DNA from: Oxalobacteraceae bacterium OTU3CAMAD1
GTDB lineage: Bacteria; Pseudomonadota; Gammaproteobacteria; Burkholderiales; Burkholderiaceae_D
Assembly (NCBI GenBank): GCA_024123915.1
Contig: CP099650.1
Location: 5,828,001-5,892,000 of the forward strand
Direction of reading: 5' to 3'
Length of the DNA stretch: 64,000 nucleotides
A model generated the notes under the pieces. That model saw only the letters and a list, made by a program, of their open reading frames with translations, ran no database searches and was not told the DNA's origin. Position 1 is the stretch's first letter. The number at the start of each line of letters is the position of its first letter. A program made the position numbers and the translations under genes. Of this stretch, positions 35,881-48,595 are shown piece after piece.

Positions 35881-36908
35881 TAAACAAACACCGGTTCCGG
35901 CTCCAGCAGCACGCCGTACTTCGCCTGCACATCCGCCTGGATCGCCCGCGCCAGCGCCACCACATCGGCGCCGGTCGCGCCGCCGTTATTGACCAGCACC
36001 AGCGCCTGTTTCGGATAGACGCCGGCCGCGCCGAGGTTCCTGCCCTTCCATCCGCACTGATCGATCAACCAGCCGGCCGCCAGCTTCTCCGTGCCGTCGG
36101 GCTGCAAGTGATGCACCAGCGCCGGAAAGCGCGCCAGCAGCGCCGCGCACTGCGCGCCCGTCACCACCGGATTTTTGAAGAAGCTGCCGGCGTTGCCGAT
36201 CACCGCCGGATCGGGCAGTTTGCGGCGGCGGATCGCCACCACCGTATCGGCCACCTGTTGCGCGCTTGGCGTGGCAAAACCCTGCTCGGCCACCGCCTGC
36301 GCCAATTCCGCGTACCGCAAATTCGGCTGCCACTGCTTCGGCAGCGCGAACGTCACATCCAGAATAATCAGATGACGCCCGGCGTCCTGCTTGAAGACGC
36401 TGTCGCGATATCCAAACCGGCACTCGCCGGCATCCATCGCATAGGTGCTCGCGCTGACCGGATCGAACACCGTCACGCTGTGGAACACGTCCTTGGTCTC
36501 CAGTCCATACGCGCCGATATTCTGTATCGGCGCCGCGCCGACGGTGCCGGGGATCAGCGACAGATTTTCCAGCCCGCCCATGCCCTGCTCCAGGGTCCAC
36601 TGCACGAAGGCGTGCCAGTTCTCGCCGGCCGCCGCGCGCACAAAATGGCTGCGCTCATCGCCGCCGATGACCTGCTTGCCCTCGAGTGCGATGTGCAGCA
36701 CCAGTCCGGGAAAGTCGCCCGTCAGCAGCAGATTGCTGCCGCCGCCTAACACGAGCCGCGGCAAAGCGGCCCAGGCGGGATCGGCAAGAGCGCCGAGCAA
36801 TTGCTCTGTTTTTGTCACGCGCAAATACGCGTGCGCGGTCGCGGCGATACCGAAGGTGTTGAGGGACTGTAAGGGAAACTGATGCTGGATGGGAGACTGT
36901 GGATGCAT
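35880..36908 (-). CDS. murB: UDP-N-acetylenolpyruvoylglucosamine reductase
   Basis: A 342-residue FAD enzyme that reduces enolpyruvyl-UDP-GlcNAc to UDP-MurNAc in peptidoglycan synthesis. The opening LQSLNTFGIAATAHAYLRV, FAD-binding VLGGGSNLLLTGDFPGLVLH, SLIPGTVGAAPIQNIGAYG and GNAGSFFKNPVV (catalytic Ser) identify a type I MurB. No strong ribosome site is seen ahead of ATG 36908. It is divergent from yajQ. Confidence 0.95.
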   Translation of the reverse strand: MHPQSPIQHQFPLQSLNTFGIAATAHAYLRVTKTEQLLGALADPAWAALPRLVLGGGSNLLLTGDFPGLVLHIALEGKQVIGGDERSHFVRAAAGENWHAFVQWTLEQGMGGLENLSLIPGTVGAAPIQNIGAYGLETKDVFHSVTVFDPVSASTYAMDAGECRFGYRDSVFKQDAGRHLIILDVTFALPKQWQPNLRYAELAQAVAEQGFATPSAQQVADTVVAIRRRKLPDPAVIGNAGSFFKNPVVTGAQCAALLARFPALVHHLQPDGTEKLAAGWLIDQCGWKGRNLGAAGVYPKQALVLVNNGGATGADVVALARAIQADVQAKYGVLLEPEPVFV

Positions 36909-37057
36909 GGAGGAAAAACCGATTAATTTAGTCGATTATAGAGCGAAACAAGCAAAAAACCAGCGCCCGTATGGGGGTGACTGGCCGGTTGTCCGTTAAA
37001 ATGTCAGACTTTGATGGGGAGCGGTAGCACCCCATGCCACACGAAAAGGAAATAGCC

Positions 37058-37543
37058 ATGCCGTCGTTTGATGTAGTGTCCGAAGCAGATATGATCGAAG
37101 TGAAGAATGCCGTCGAGCAATCTCAAAAGGAAATCGCCACCCGCTTTGACTTCAAGGGGACCGGCGCATCCGTCGAGCACAAGGAAAACGAACTGACCGT
37201 TGTCGCCGATTCCGAGTTCCAGCTGCAGCAGGTGCGTGACGTGCTGACCAACAAACTGTCCAAGCGCAAGGTCGATGTGCGCTTCCTTGAGGACGGCGAC
37301 ATCAAGAAGGTCGGCGGCGACAAGGTCAAGCAGGTCATCAAGATCAAGAATGGCATCGAGGCCGACGCGGCCAAGAAGATCGTGCGCGTCATCAAGGATA
37401 GCAAAATGAAGGTGCAGGCCAGCATCCAGGGCGAGGCCGTGCGCGTGACCGGCGCCAAGCGCGACGATCTGCAGGCCGCGATGGCCATGCTGCGCAAGGA
37501 CGTCCCCGACATGCCGCTCGAGTTCAACAACTTCCGCGACTGA
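37058..37543 (+). CDS. yajQ: YajQ family nucleotide (c-di-GMP)-binding protein
   Basis: A 161-residue protein of the YajQ/UPF0234 family; a Xanthomonas homologue binds c-di-GMP and acts as an effector. It begins [20 protein letters not shown] and contains [20 protein letters not shown] and [20 protein letters not shown], the family's conserved blocks. AAGGAAATAGCC sets the start at 37058 rather than 37034. Being 1.6 kb from wspR is suggestive of a c-di-GMP link but could be chance, since yajQ is widespread and usually unlinked. Confidence 0.94.
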   Translation: MPSFDVVSEADMIEVKNAVEQSQKEIATRFDFKGTGASVEHKENELTVVADSEFQLQQVRDVLTNKLSKRKVDVRFLEDGDIKKVGGDKVKQVIKIKNGIEADAAKKIVRVIKDSKMKVQASIQGEAVRVTGAKRDDLQAAMAMLRKDVPDMPLEFNNFRD

Positions 37544-37692
37544 TCCCGCCCGCGCGGCGTTGCCGCGCCGTCACAGAGCGGTAGCACACTTGGAGTAGAA
37601 TTAGTTTAGTCTCCATCGACGATGCTGCCGCGCGACCCGCATAGCGCCGGGCTCCACGCCCGGCAAACAACCTCGGTAGTCTAAGGATAGCA

Positions 37693-38946
37693 ATGAAACG
37701 TGTTGATGATTTCCGCCTGCGATTTGGCAAAAACGAGTACGTGCCCATCATGGTCGGCGGAATGGGGGTGGACATTTCGACTTCGGAACTGGCGCTGGAA
37801 GCGGCCCGCCTGGGCGGCATCGGCCACATCTCCGATGCGATGGTCGAGGACGTGTCCGACCGCAAGTTCGATACGAGCTTCGTCAAGGATAAAACCAAGC
37901 TCTACAAGTTCAACATCAACAATTCGGACAAGTCGGTCGTGCAGTTCGACCTCGAGCGCCTGGCCGACGCCCAGCGCCGCCACATCGGCGCCACCATGGC
38001 GGCGAAAAAAGGCGACGGCCTGATCTTCGTGAACTGCATGGAAAAGCTGACCATGAACGGTCCGCGCGAAACCCTGCGCACGCGCCTGAACGCGGCGCTG
38101 GACGCCGGCATCGACGGCATCACGCTGTCGGCCGGCCTGCACTTCGGCTCGTTCGCCTTGATGGCCGACCATCCGCGTTTCCGCGAAGCCAAGCTGGGCA
38201 TCATCGTTTCGTCGGTGCGCGCGCTGCAGATCTTCCTGCGCAAGAACGCCAAGCTGAACCGCCTGCCCGACTTCATCATCGTCGAAGGCCCGCTGGCCGG
38301 CGGCCACCTGGGCTTCGGCATGGACTGGGCCGAGTACGACCTGATGGCGATCACCAAGGAATTGCTGGCCTATCTGAAGACCGAGAACCTCGACATTCCG
38401 CTGATCGCGGCCGGCGGCATCTTCACCGGTAGCGACGCCGTCAGCTTCCTCGAAGCGGGCGCGGCAGGCGTACAGGTGGCGACCCGTTTCACCATCACCA
38501 ACGAATGCGGCCTGCCGGCCAAGGTCAAGCAGGAATACGTCAAGGCCACCGAGGACGACATCATCGTCAATGGCGTCTCGCCGACCGGTTACCCGATGCG
38601 CATGCTCAAGAGCACGCCGGCGATCGGCGCCGGCATCCGTCCGGGCTGCGAATCCTACGGCTACCTGTTGGACGCCACCGGCAACTGCGCCTACATCAAT
38701 TCGTACAACCGCGAGGTGGCGGCCCATCCGAACGAGAAAAACATCGTCGTGATGGACAAGACCTGCCTGTGCACGCATATGCGCAACTTCAACTGCTGGA
38801 CCTGCGGCCACTACACCTACCGCCTGAAGGACACCACGCACAAGAAGCCGGATGGCGAGTACCAGCTGCTGTCGGCCGAGCACGTGTTCAAGGACTATCA
38901 GTTCAGCACCGACAACCAGATCGCGCTGCCGGAAAAAGAGTTCTGA
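37693..38946 (+). CDS. Nitronate monooxygenase (2-nitropropane dioxygenase family)
   Basis: A 417-residue FMN TIM-barrel enzyme. N-terminal VPIMVGGMGVDISTSELALE and the FMN-phosphate loop IPLIAAGGIFTGSDAVSFLE, then GAAGVQVATRFTITNECGLP, match the NMO/FabK-like family. FVEGPLAGGHLGFG-type residues (IIVEGPLAGGHLGFGMDWAE) supply the conserved Gly-Gly-His. A C-terminal extension of about 100 residues carries a Cys cluster (KTCLCTHMRNFNCWTCGHY) that could bind a metal or Fe-S cluster. The physiological substrate is unclear. Confidence 0.85.
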   Translation: MKRVDDFRLRFGKNEYVPIMVGGMGVDISTSELALEAARLGGIGHISDAMVEDVSDRKFDTSFVKDKTKLYKFNINNSDKSVVQFDLERLADAQRRHIGATMAAKKGDGLIFVNCMEKLTMNGPRETLRTRLNAALDAGIDGITLSAGLHFGSFALMADHPRFREAKLGIIVSSVRALQIFLRKNAKLNRLPDFIIVEGPLAGGHLGFGMDWAEYDLMAITKELLAYLKTENLDIPLIAAGGIFTGSDAVSFLEAGAAGVQVATRFTITNECGLPAKVKQEYVKATEDDIIVNGVSPTGYPMRMLKSTPAIGAGIRPGCESYGYLLDATGNCAYINSYNREVAAHPNEKNIVVMDKTCLCTHMRNFNCWTCGHYTYRLKDTTHKKPDGEYQLLSAEHVFKDYQFSTDNQIALPEKEF

Positions 38947-38968
38947 CCGGCGACGGATCGCGAACATG

Positions 38969-38997
38969 AAAAACGGCGCCTCGGCGCCGTTTTTTTT
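38969..38997. terminator. Bidirectional terminator shared by convergent genes
   Basis: The stem AACGGCGCC / GGCGCCGTT with a 2-nt loop has an A-run on the left and eight Ts on the right. The T-run overlaps the stop codon (38996-38998) of the DHH gene on the other strand, so one hairpin serves both genes. Confidence 0.9.
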
Positions 38998-39925
38998 ATC
39001 CTTCGGAATTGATCCGGTGGATCAGCGCGCCTAGTACATCCTCGGCGCGCTCGTTGTCGACCTGGCAGGTGCCGGCGTTCTCGTGTCCGCCGCCGCCGTA
39101 CTCCAGCATCAGGGCGCCGATGTTGGTCTTCGACGTGCGGTTCAGAATCGATTTGCCGGTGGCGAACACGGTGTTCTGGTTCTTCAGCCCCCACAGCACG
39201 TGGATCGAGATGTTCGTCTGCGGGAAAAGCGCGTAGATGATGAAGCGGTTGCCGGCAAAGATGATTTCCTCGTTGCGCAGATCCAGCACCACCAGGTTCT
39301 TGTGCACTTGCGCGCAGCGGCGGATCTGGTCCTTGCACTTTTCCGCGTGCTCAAAGTACAGGTCCTTGCGTTCTTTCACGTCCGGCAAGGCCATGATCTG
39401 CTCGATCGTGTGGTTCTTGCAGTACTCGATCAAATCCATCATCAGGTTGTAGTTCGAGATCCGGAACTCGCGGAAGCGGCCCAGGCCGGTGCGTGCGTCC
39501 ATCAGGAAGTTCAGCAAGTCCCAGCCTTCCGGATTGAGCACTTCCTGCTCGTTGAAGCGCGCGGCGTCGCCCTTGTCGACGGCGGCCATCATATCGCCCC
39601 ATGAGGCCGGGAAGGCTTTCTCGGCGCCGTAGTAATCGTAGACCACCCGCGCGGCCGATGGCGCCTCCGGATGGATCACATGGTTGGCGCGCTCGCCGGT
39701 GTTGCGGATGGTTTCAGACAAGTGGTGGTCGAAGGCGATGTGCACGCCCGGCACGTAGGGAAGATTGGTCGTGATGTCGTTGTCGGTGATCGCGATCTTG
39801 CCGTCCTGCATATCCTTCGGATGAACGAACAGAATGTCATCGATCATATCCAGGTGCTTCAGCAGCACGGCGCAGACGAGGCCGTCGAAATCGCTGCGAG
39901 TGACCAGACGGAATTTATTTGCCAT
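38996..39925 (-). CDS. DHH superfamily phosphoesterase (exopolyphosphatase-like)
   Basis: A 309-residue protein. Motif I is VTRSDFDGLVCAVLLKHLD, motif III GVHIAFDHHLSETIRNTGE (the DHH triad), and the DHHA1 C-terminal domain ends with GALMLEYGGGGHENAGTCQV. These match DHH phosphoesterases annotated as exopolyphosphatases or nanoRNase-like enzymes; the exact substrate (polyphosphate, pNpN, pAp) is not decided by sequence. GAGGTG precedes the start. Confidence 0.88.
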   Translation of the reverse strand: MANKFRLVTRSDFDGLVCAVLLKHLDMIDDILFVHPKDMQDGKIAITDNDITTNLPYVPGVHIAFDHHLSETIRNTGERANHVIHPEAPSAARVVYDYYGAEKAFPASWGDMMAAVDKGDAARFNEQEVLNPEGWDLLNFLMDARTGLGRFREFRISNYNLMMDLIEYCKNHTIEQIMALPDVKERKDLYFEHAEKCKDQIRRCAQVHKNLVVLDLRNEEIIFAGNRFIIYALFPQTNISIHVLWGLKNQNTVFATGKSILNRTSKTNIGALMLEYGGGGHENAGTCQVDNERAEDVLGALIHRINSEG

Positions 39926-40052
39926 GAATACACCTCAAGAGTTGAACAGTGCGATCATCCATCATACATGCCCCAAGGCACAAATAGCGCGGAAGCCAAC
40001 GCTATTAGTTGCGTCGAATCATTTATGCATCAACTGTTCAATAGAATCGCGT

Positions 40053-40081
40053 TTGACATGCTCGATTCCGGGCAGTACGAT
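40053..40081 (+). promoter_or_regulatory. Sigma-70 type promoter upstream of the otsB-like gene
   Basis: A consensus -35 TTGACA (40053-40058), 17-bp spacer and -10 TACGAT (40076-40081). Transcription would start near 40088, leaving about 145 nt of leader. That leader contains the GC-rich imperfect hairpin CGTGGCACGGCG / CGCCGCCACG around 40127-40153. The rest of the gap 39926-40233 holds no gene. Confidence 0.6.
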
Positions 40082-40233
40082 AATTTTCTTTGACTGGGTT
40101 TGAACGGGCGATGTCGGCCCGAGCTCCGTGGCACGGCGTTCCGCGCCGCCACGATACGGTTCAGTTCGAACCCCTCTGACCACCCGCAGGCTGCCACTTT
40201 CAACGAGCAAGGCGCCGCGCAACAAGGAGGGGC

Positions 40234-41016
40234 ATGATTCATTTGCTTTCATTAGCCGGCAGGCGGGCGCTCGCGGAGCTTGTCGCGACCGAGCCGGTAC
40301 TCGCTTTCACTTTCGACGGCACCCTGGCGCCGCCGGTTGTGCTGCCCAGCCAGGCACGCATGCAGCCGGCGCTGGAACGCTGCTTCCGCGACCTGTGCGC
40401 GTTGCTGCCGGTCGCCGTCATTACCGGCCGCAGCCTGGACGATGTCGAGGCGCGGCTGCCCGTGCGTCCCGCTTATCTGGTCGGCAATCACGGCTCGGGG
40501 TGTTTGCCCGGGCAGGAGAATGACGCGCCACGCGCGCGGAATATCTGCGCCGCCTGGCTGCGGCAGATGATCGACGAGCATGGCTTGCACAAGGTCGATC
40601 CTGGGTTGCTGATCGCCGATCATGGGTGTTCGTTGTGGCTGCATTACAGGCTGCTGCGCGACCGGCCGCGAACGATGCGTGAGATCGAGCGGGTGCTGGG
40701 GGCGCTGCATCCGGCGCCGGTGGTGGTTGGCGCGCGCAGCGGCATCAATTTGCTGCCGCCGGATGCTCCGGGTAAGCGCACGACGTTGAACACCGTGCTG
40801 GCTCATGCCTCGCGGCAGACGGCGCTGTATATCGGCGAGGATGAGGCGGATGAGCAGATCTTCAGGGATGCGCCGGAGTCGTGGCTGACCGTGCGCATAG
40901 GCCGCAGCAAGGACAGTGCGGCGCGGTATTTCCTGCACCATCAGTTTGAGGTGCTGGAGTGTCTGCAGTTTTTGTTGGGGAGGATTCGACGGCATGAGGC
41001 GGTTGTTCATGCATAA
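40234..41016 (+). CDS. otsB: Trehalose-6-phosphate phosphatase homologue with altered active site
   Basis: A 260-residue HAD-superfamily protein matching OtsB in length and layout. Motif II is AVITGRSLDDVEARLP; LVGNHGSGCLPG is the OtsB core-cap segment; the Lys of motif III is in PPDAPGKRTTLNTVL; motif IV is LYIGEDEADEQIF. HAD motif I should read D-x-D-G-T, but here it is LAFTFDGTLAPP: the nucleophilic Asp is Thr26 (codon ACT), and only the second Asp (Asp28) is kept. That predicts loss or strong change of phosphatase activity. No otsA is adjacent. GGAGGG lies just before the start. Confidence 0.8.
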   Translation: MIHLLSLAGRRALAELVATEPVLAFTFDGTLAPPVVLPSQARMQPALERCFRDLCALLPVAVITGRSLDDVEARLPVRPAYLVGNHGSGCLPGQENDAPRARNICAAWLRQMIDEHGLHKVDPGLLIADHGCSLWLHYRLLRDRPRTMREIERVLGALHPAPVVVGARSGINLLPPDAPGKRTTLNTVLAHASRQTALYIGEDEADEQIFRDAPESWLTVRIGRSKDSAARYFLHHQFEVLECLQFLLGRIRRHEAVVHA

Positions 41017-41056
41017 ACCCGACCGACCGCCGCCGCCCTGCGCGCCGCCGGGGTAT

Positions 41057-41084
41057 GGGGTCGTACCCCAAGGGGTACGACCCC
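41057..41084. repeat. Family A palindromic repeat, copy 5
   Basis: Perfect 13-bp arms GGGGTCGTACCCC / GGGGTACGACCCC with a 2-nt loop. Outer arms AAACCCG (from 41024) and GTGCGGGTTT (41093-41102) are also present. It lies between the otsB-like gene and the rRNA operon terminator. Confidence 0.88.
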
Positions 41085-41110
41085 GCATGGCGGTGCGGGT
41101 TTCCAAACGC

Positions 41111-41170
41111 AAAAAACCCCCACCTGCACTGAACGCGATCTTGAGCGCGTTCAGGCTGATGGGGGTTTTT
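41111..41170. terminator. Terminator of rRNA operon 1 (bidirectional)
   Basis: A long stem AAAAACCCCCA / TGGGGGTTTTT (41112-41122 and 41160-41170) encloses a second stem CTGAACGCG / CGCGTTCAG. It ends the rRNA transcript on the minus strand and also faces the otsB-like gene. Confidence 0.9.
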
Positions 41171-41181
41171 CTATATAACTA

Positions 41182-41296
41182 GCCTGACGATAACCTACTT
41201 TCACACTGGTTGCAGCACTATCATCGGCGCAGAGTTGTTTCACGGTCCTGTTCGGGATGGGAAGGGGTGGGACCAACTTGCTATGGTCATCAGGCA
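41182..41296 (-). rRNA. rrf: 5S ribosomal RNA, operon 1
   Basis: 115 nt; the RNA begins TGCCTGATGACCATAGCAAG and ends GTTATCGTCAGGC, with complementary ends as in 5S rRNA. It is last in the operon. Confidence 0.96.
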
Positions 41297-41428
41297 TTGA
41301 CTTGTCTGAGTGGTCGTTCCCAATCGGGCAACGGCACTCTAATCTGGAAGTAGTAAGTAATATGGGTAATGAAGTTGTGTATCAACGAACGCCTCAACGT
41401 ACTTCTTATTCAACCATAACCTGCTAAG

Positions 41429-44313
<2,885 letters not shown>

Positions 44314-44457
44314 GTTAGCCCCTTGCGACTAAACAAAGGAGCGGTTATAGAAATAAGAAGTACTACGTTGTTGCGTTTGTTGATACATACAATCATTACC
44401 CATCGCACCCACCTGTCGGTGTTTGCGATCAATAAAAATTTACTTACTTCTTCCAGA

Positions 44458-44469
44458 TTGTTAAAGAAC
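44458..44469 (-). promoter_or_regulatory. boxA antitermination site in the 16S-23S spacer, operon 1
   Basis: The minus strand reads GTTCTTTAACAA followed by TCTGGAAGAAGTAAG, the typical spacer boxA for Nus-factor antitermination. Confidence 0.75.
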
Positions 44470-44531
44470 GTACAGCACTTGATCTCTAAAAGATCAAATC
44501 TAAAGCGCTTACGCGCTTACATTTGAACTCT

Positions 44532-44607
44532 TGGTGGAGGATGACGGGATCGAACCGACGACCCCCTGCTTGCAAAGCAGGTGCTCTCCCAGCTGAGCTA
44601 ATCCCCC
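44532..44607 (-). tRNA. tRNA-Ala (TGC)
   Basis: 76 nt including CCA; 5' GGGGGATTAGCTCAGCTGGG, anticodon TGC in CTTTGCAAG, TpsiC loop GGTTCGATCC. It is in the 16S-23S spacer of operon 1. Confidence 0.97.
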
Positions 44608-44632
44608 TGAGATTTACTACTAGGGCAGAAAC

Positions 44633-44709
44633 TGGTAGGGCTGGTTGGACTCGAACCAACGACCCCCGCGTTATCAACACGGTGCTCTAACCAGCTGAGC
44701 TACAGCCCC
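44633..44709 (-). tRNA. tRNA-Ile (GAT)
   Basis: 77 nt including CCA; 5' GGGGCTGTAGCTCAGCTGGT, anticodon GAT in TTGATAAC, TpsiC loop GGTTCGAGTCC. It precedes tRNA-Ala in the operon 1 spacer. Confidence 0.97.
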
Positions 44710-44785
44710 AAATGCTGTTCTTTGATATTTACAGTCGATAAGTGTGAACGCTTGATGAGTGAGTTATTGCTAACTCGTGCGACTC

Positions 44786-46317
<1,532 letters not shown>

Positions 46318-46688
46318 AATCTCTGTTACTTTTGCCGTTTTACCGGCTCTCTTATTGCTAAGAGGTCGCTCACTCAAAATACTGACAGGCCACTACTTTC
46401 GTAGCGCCTATTTCATTACTTCTTGTGAACATTTGATATTTTAAGTATCGCGGAACTCGGTTACCCTTGCTCCGCGTGCACTTTCATCAAACGTCCACAC
46501 TTATCGACTGTTAATTTTTAAAGAACTTTGTTTGGTACTGCTTGGCACTGCGTCGCTAACAAATCGTTTTGTCTGTCAGCGAAGAAGGAAGAGTATGAAT
46601 CGTTTAGACCGTTTCGTCAACCTTCTTTTTTGCCCCGCCTCACGCTGCAACACCTTGTTTTGTGTGCACCGTTTTGCGAGGAGGCGAA
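46318..46688 (-). promoter_or_regulatory. Promoter and leader of rRNA operon 1
   Basis: On the minus strand the promoter is TTGACG (46615-46620), 17 bp, CATACT (46592-46597), preceded by an A-rich UP-like tract. The leader contains boxA-like GTTCTTTAAAAATTAACA near 46519-46532, a hairpin at 46449-46476 and CTCTTA-TTGC-TAAGAG at 46349-46364. The upstream MFS gene ends only about 70 bp before the -35. No gene is present in the stretch. Confidence 0.75.
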
Positions 46689-47894
46689 CTATAGCAAAGC
46701 CCCTCCGGGCTTGGCAAGAACTTTCTTCACGCCATCAGCTAGTACTGCGATTAACAACGCTCCCGCCCCTATTCCCATCAACAAACGATGATCGCCGCCG
46801 CTCTGCGCGAACAGGTAGGAATAGGCATACCCGGACAGCGCCTGGAACAGGGCGAACACCGTAGTGGCCCGACTCCATACCGCGCTCTGGGCGTGCGCAT
46901 CGCCCGGCAATATCTGATGCACGCGGCCCAGCACGATCGGCACAATACCCGGCGGGAAGGAACCGACCACCACGGTAGCGGCAATCAGCACCACGTGATT
47001 GGTCGAAAACATCATCAACGCGATGACGCCCGCCTGCATGACCAACGCCAACTGCGCGGTGCGTGTTGGACCGATGCGGTCAGTCATGGCCCCATACATC
47101 ATCGGACCGGCGATCGCGCCGATGCCGTAGGCGATCCAGAACAAGGCCGCCGTGTGCGTCCCCCACCCCAAACCGCGCGCGACGTAATCGACCAGAAACA
47201 CCATCAACGGAACGAGACCGATCGCCATCAGGGCATATTGCACATAGAGCACGTTCAGATCGAGACGCGCGCCTGCTTTGGGCGCCGCAGACTGCGCGCC
47301 GGCAGCGGCGACATGGCCTTGCGACGCGTGCGGCCAGCAGAACCAGCTCGCGATACTCAGCACCAGCGCCAGCGTGCCCAGGCCCAGCCAAGTCTCCCGC
47401 AGCCCGACGCCCAGCAACATCGGCACCACTGTGCCTGAGGCGGCGATGCCGACACCGACGCCCAGAAAGATCGCCCCGCTTGCCATTCCCCTGCGCTCGA
47501 CCGGCACATGCGGTAACACGGTAGAAGCGACCAGCACCATGATGATACCGCCCGAGACACCCGACAACAGGCGCCAGACAAAGAACCAGCTCACCGACAA
47601 GGGGAACGCGCAGGCAAAGAATGCGAGGGACGCCAACATCATCATGATGCGCAGCGTTGCGCGCGCCGTCAGCCGCGCGGCCAGCGGACGCCCCACCAGC
47701 GCGCCCACCAAATAACCGACCAGGTTGGCCGCGCCCAGGTAGACCACGTCTTGCGCGGCGAACCAGTGCGCCTCGATCAATGGCGGGATCAACGGCGTGT
47801 AGCCGAAGCGCGCCAGACCGATACCGACCAGGCTGGCGCAAAGGCCGGCGAATATGGCGCGCGCAGCGGCGCCCTTGTCTGTTGCGATACTCAT
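46689..47894 (-). CDS. YbfB/YjiJ-type MFS transporter
   Basis: A 401-residue transporter with about twelve hydrophobic helices. The opening AGLCASLVGIGLARFGYTPL and PPLIEAHWFAAQDVVYLGAA are the signature of the YbfB/YjiJ (Bordetella-type DUF1228) MFS family, and RPLAARLTARATLRIMMM holds the basic loop between helices 2 and 3. Substrate is unknown; family members are often drug or sugar exporters. The start at 47894 has AAAGGGAT upstream. It is divergent from a TetR gene across an 82-bp gap with two palindromic operators, so it is very probably that regulator's target. Confidence 0.88.
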   Translation of the reverse strand: MSIATDKGAAARAIFAGLCASLVGIGLARFGYTPLIPPLIEAHWFAAQDVVYLGAANLVGYLVGALVGRPLAARLTARATLRIMMMLASLAFFACAFPLSVSWFFVWRLLSGVSGGIIMVLVASTVLPHVPVERRGMASGAIFLGVGVGIAASGTVVPMLLGVGLRETWLGLGTLALVLSIASWFCWPHASQGHVAAAGAQSAAPKAGARLDLNVLYVQYALMAIGLVPLMVFLVDYVARGLGWGTHTAALFWIAYGIGAIAGPMMYGAMTDRIGPTRTAQLALVMQAGVIALMMFSTNHVVLIAATVVVGSFPPGIVPIVLGRVHQILPGDAHAQSAVWSRATTVFALFQALSGYAYSYLFAQSGGDHRLLMGIGAGALLIAVLADGVKKVLAKPGGALL

Positions 47895-47920
47895 CAACGA
47901 TCCCTTTAATGGCTCATCAT

Positions 47921-47957
47921 GTTTGACAGCATAGTCAAACTTGACACCACTGTCAAG
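47921..47957. promoter_or_regulatory. Double palindromic operator between MFS and TetR genes
   Basis: Two abutting dyads: GTTTGAC-N6-GTCAAAC (47921-47940) and CTTGACA-N4-TGTCAAG (47940-47957). The shared half-site TTGAC suggests binding of one dimeric regulator, the adjacent TetR protein. TTGACA also resembles a -35 element, so binding would block transcription both ways. Confidence 0.7.
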
Positions 47958-47976
47958 AATGCCGATAATCCGATCC

Positions 47977-48582
47977 ATGGCAGGCATAAAACAATTTAAT
48001 GAAGAAGAAACGCTGGAGTGCGCGATGCACGTTTTCTGGCGGCGCGGCTATGCATCGACGTCGATGCAGGATCTCGCGCAGGCCACCGGCGTGCTGCGCG
48101 GCTCGCTCTACAACGCCTATGGCGACAAGCAATCGATCTTCCTACTGGCGTTCGCGCGTTATAAGCAGCGCTATCTGGCGGCGGTGCGCCAACAGATGAC
48201 CGCGGACGATCCTGTGATCGCGCTGCGCAATTTCTTTGCCTACGTCATCGCCTCGATGTCGGAGCCGATCCCGCCGCATGGAGACACGCCCTCCTCGTCC
48301 ACGCGAGGCTGCCTGACGACCAAGATCGCCACCGACGAGACAGCAATGGATGACGCCGTACGCCAGGCGCTGCGCGACATGCTGGAAGGACTGGCCGAGG
48401 TGCTGGAAGAACGGCTGTCGGCACCGGACGCTGTGGCACGCCTGAATCTGTCGCCAACGGAAGCTTCCCGCCTGCTGGTCACGTTCACTCGCGGCAATGT
48501 GGTGATGGAACGCATCTACCATGCGCCCGAAGAACTGCAGGCGACGGCCGACACGCTGCTAAAAATATTGTTCAGGCCGTAG
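47977..48582 (+). CDS. TetR/AcrR family transcriptional regulator
   Basis: A 201-residue regulator. The N-terminal helix-turn-helix is in ETLECAMHVFWRRGYASTSM followed by QDLAQATGVLRGSLYNAYGD, the strongly conserved TetR recognition region; the C-terminal part is an all-helical ligand domain with PSSSTRGCLTTKIATDETAM, as in the AcrR/YxaF-like branch. ATG 47977 is preferred; 47959 in the same frame is possible but lies against the operator. It is divergent from the MFS transporter, probably repressing both. Confidence 0.9.
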   Translation: MAGIKQFNEEETLECAMHVFWRRGYASTSMQDLAQATGVLRGSLYNAYGDKQSIFLLAFARYKQRYLAAVRQQMTADDPVIALRNFFAYVIASMSEPIPPHGDTPSSSTRGCLTTKIATDETAMDDAVRQALRDMLEGLAEVLEERLSAPDAVARLNLSPTEASRLLVTFTRGNVVMERIYHAPEELQATADTLLKILFRP

Positions 48583-48595
48583 CGTCACGACCTCC

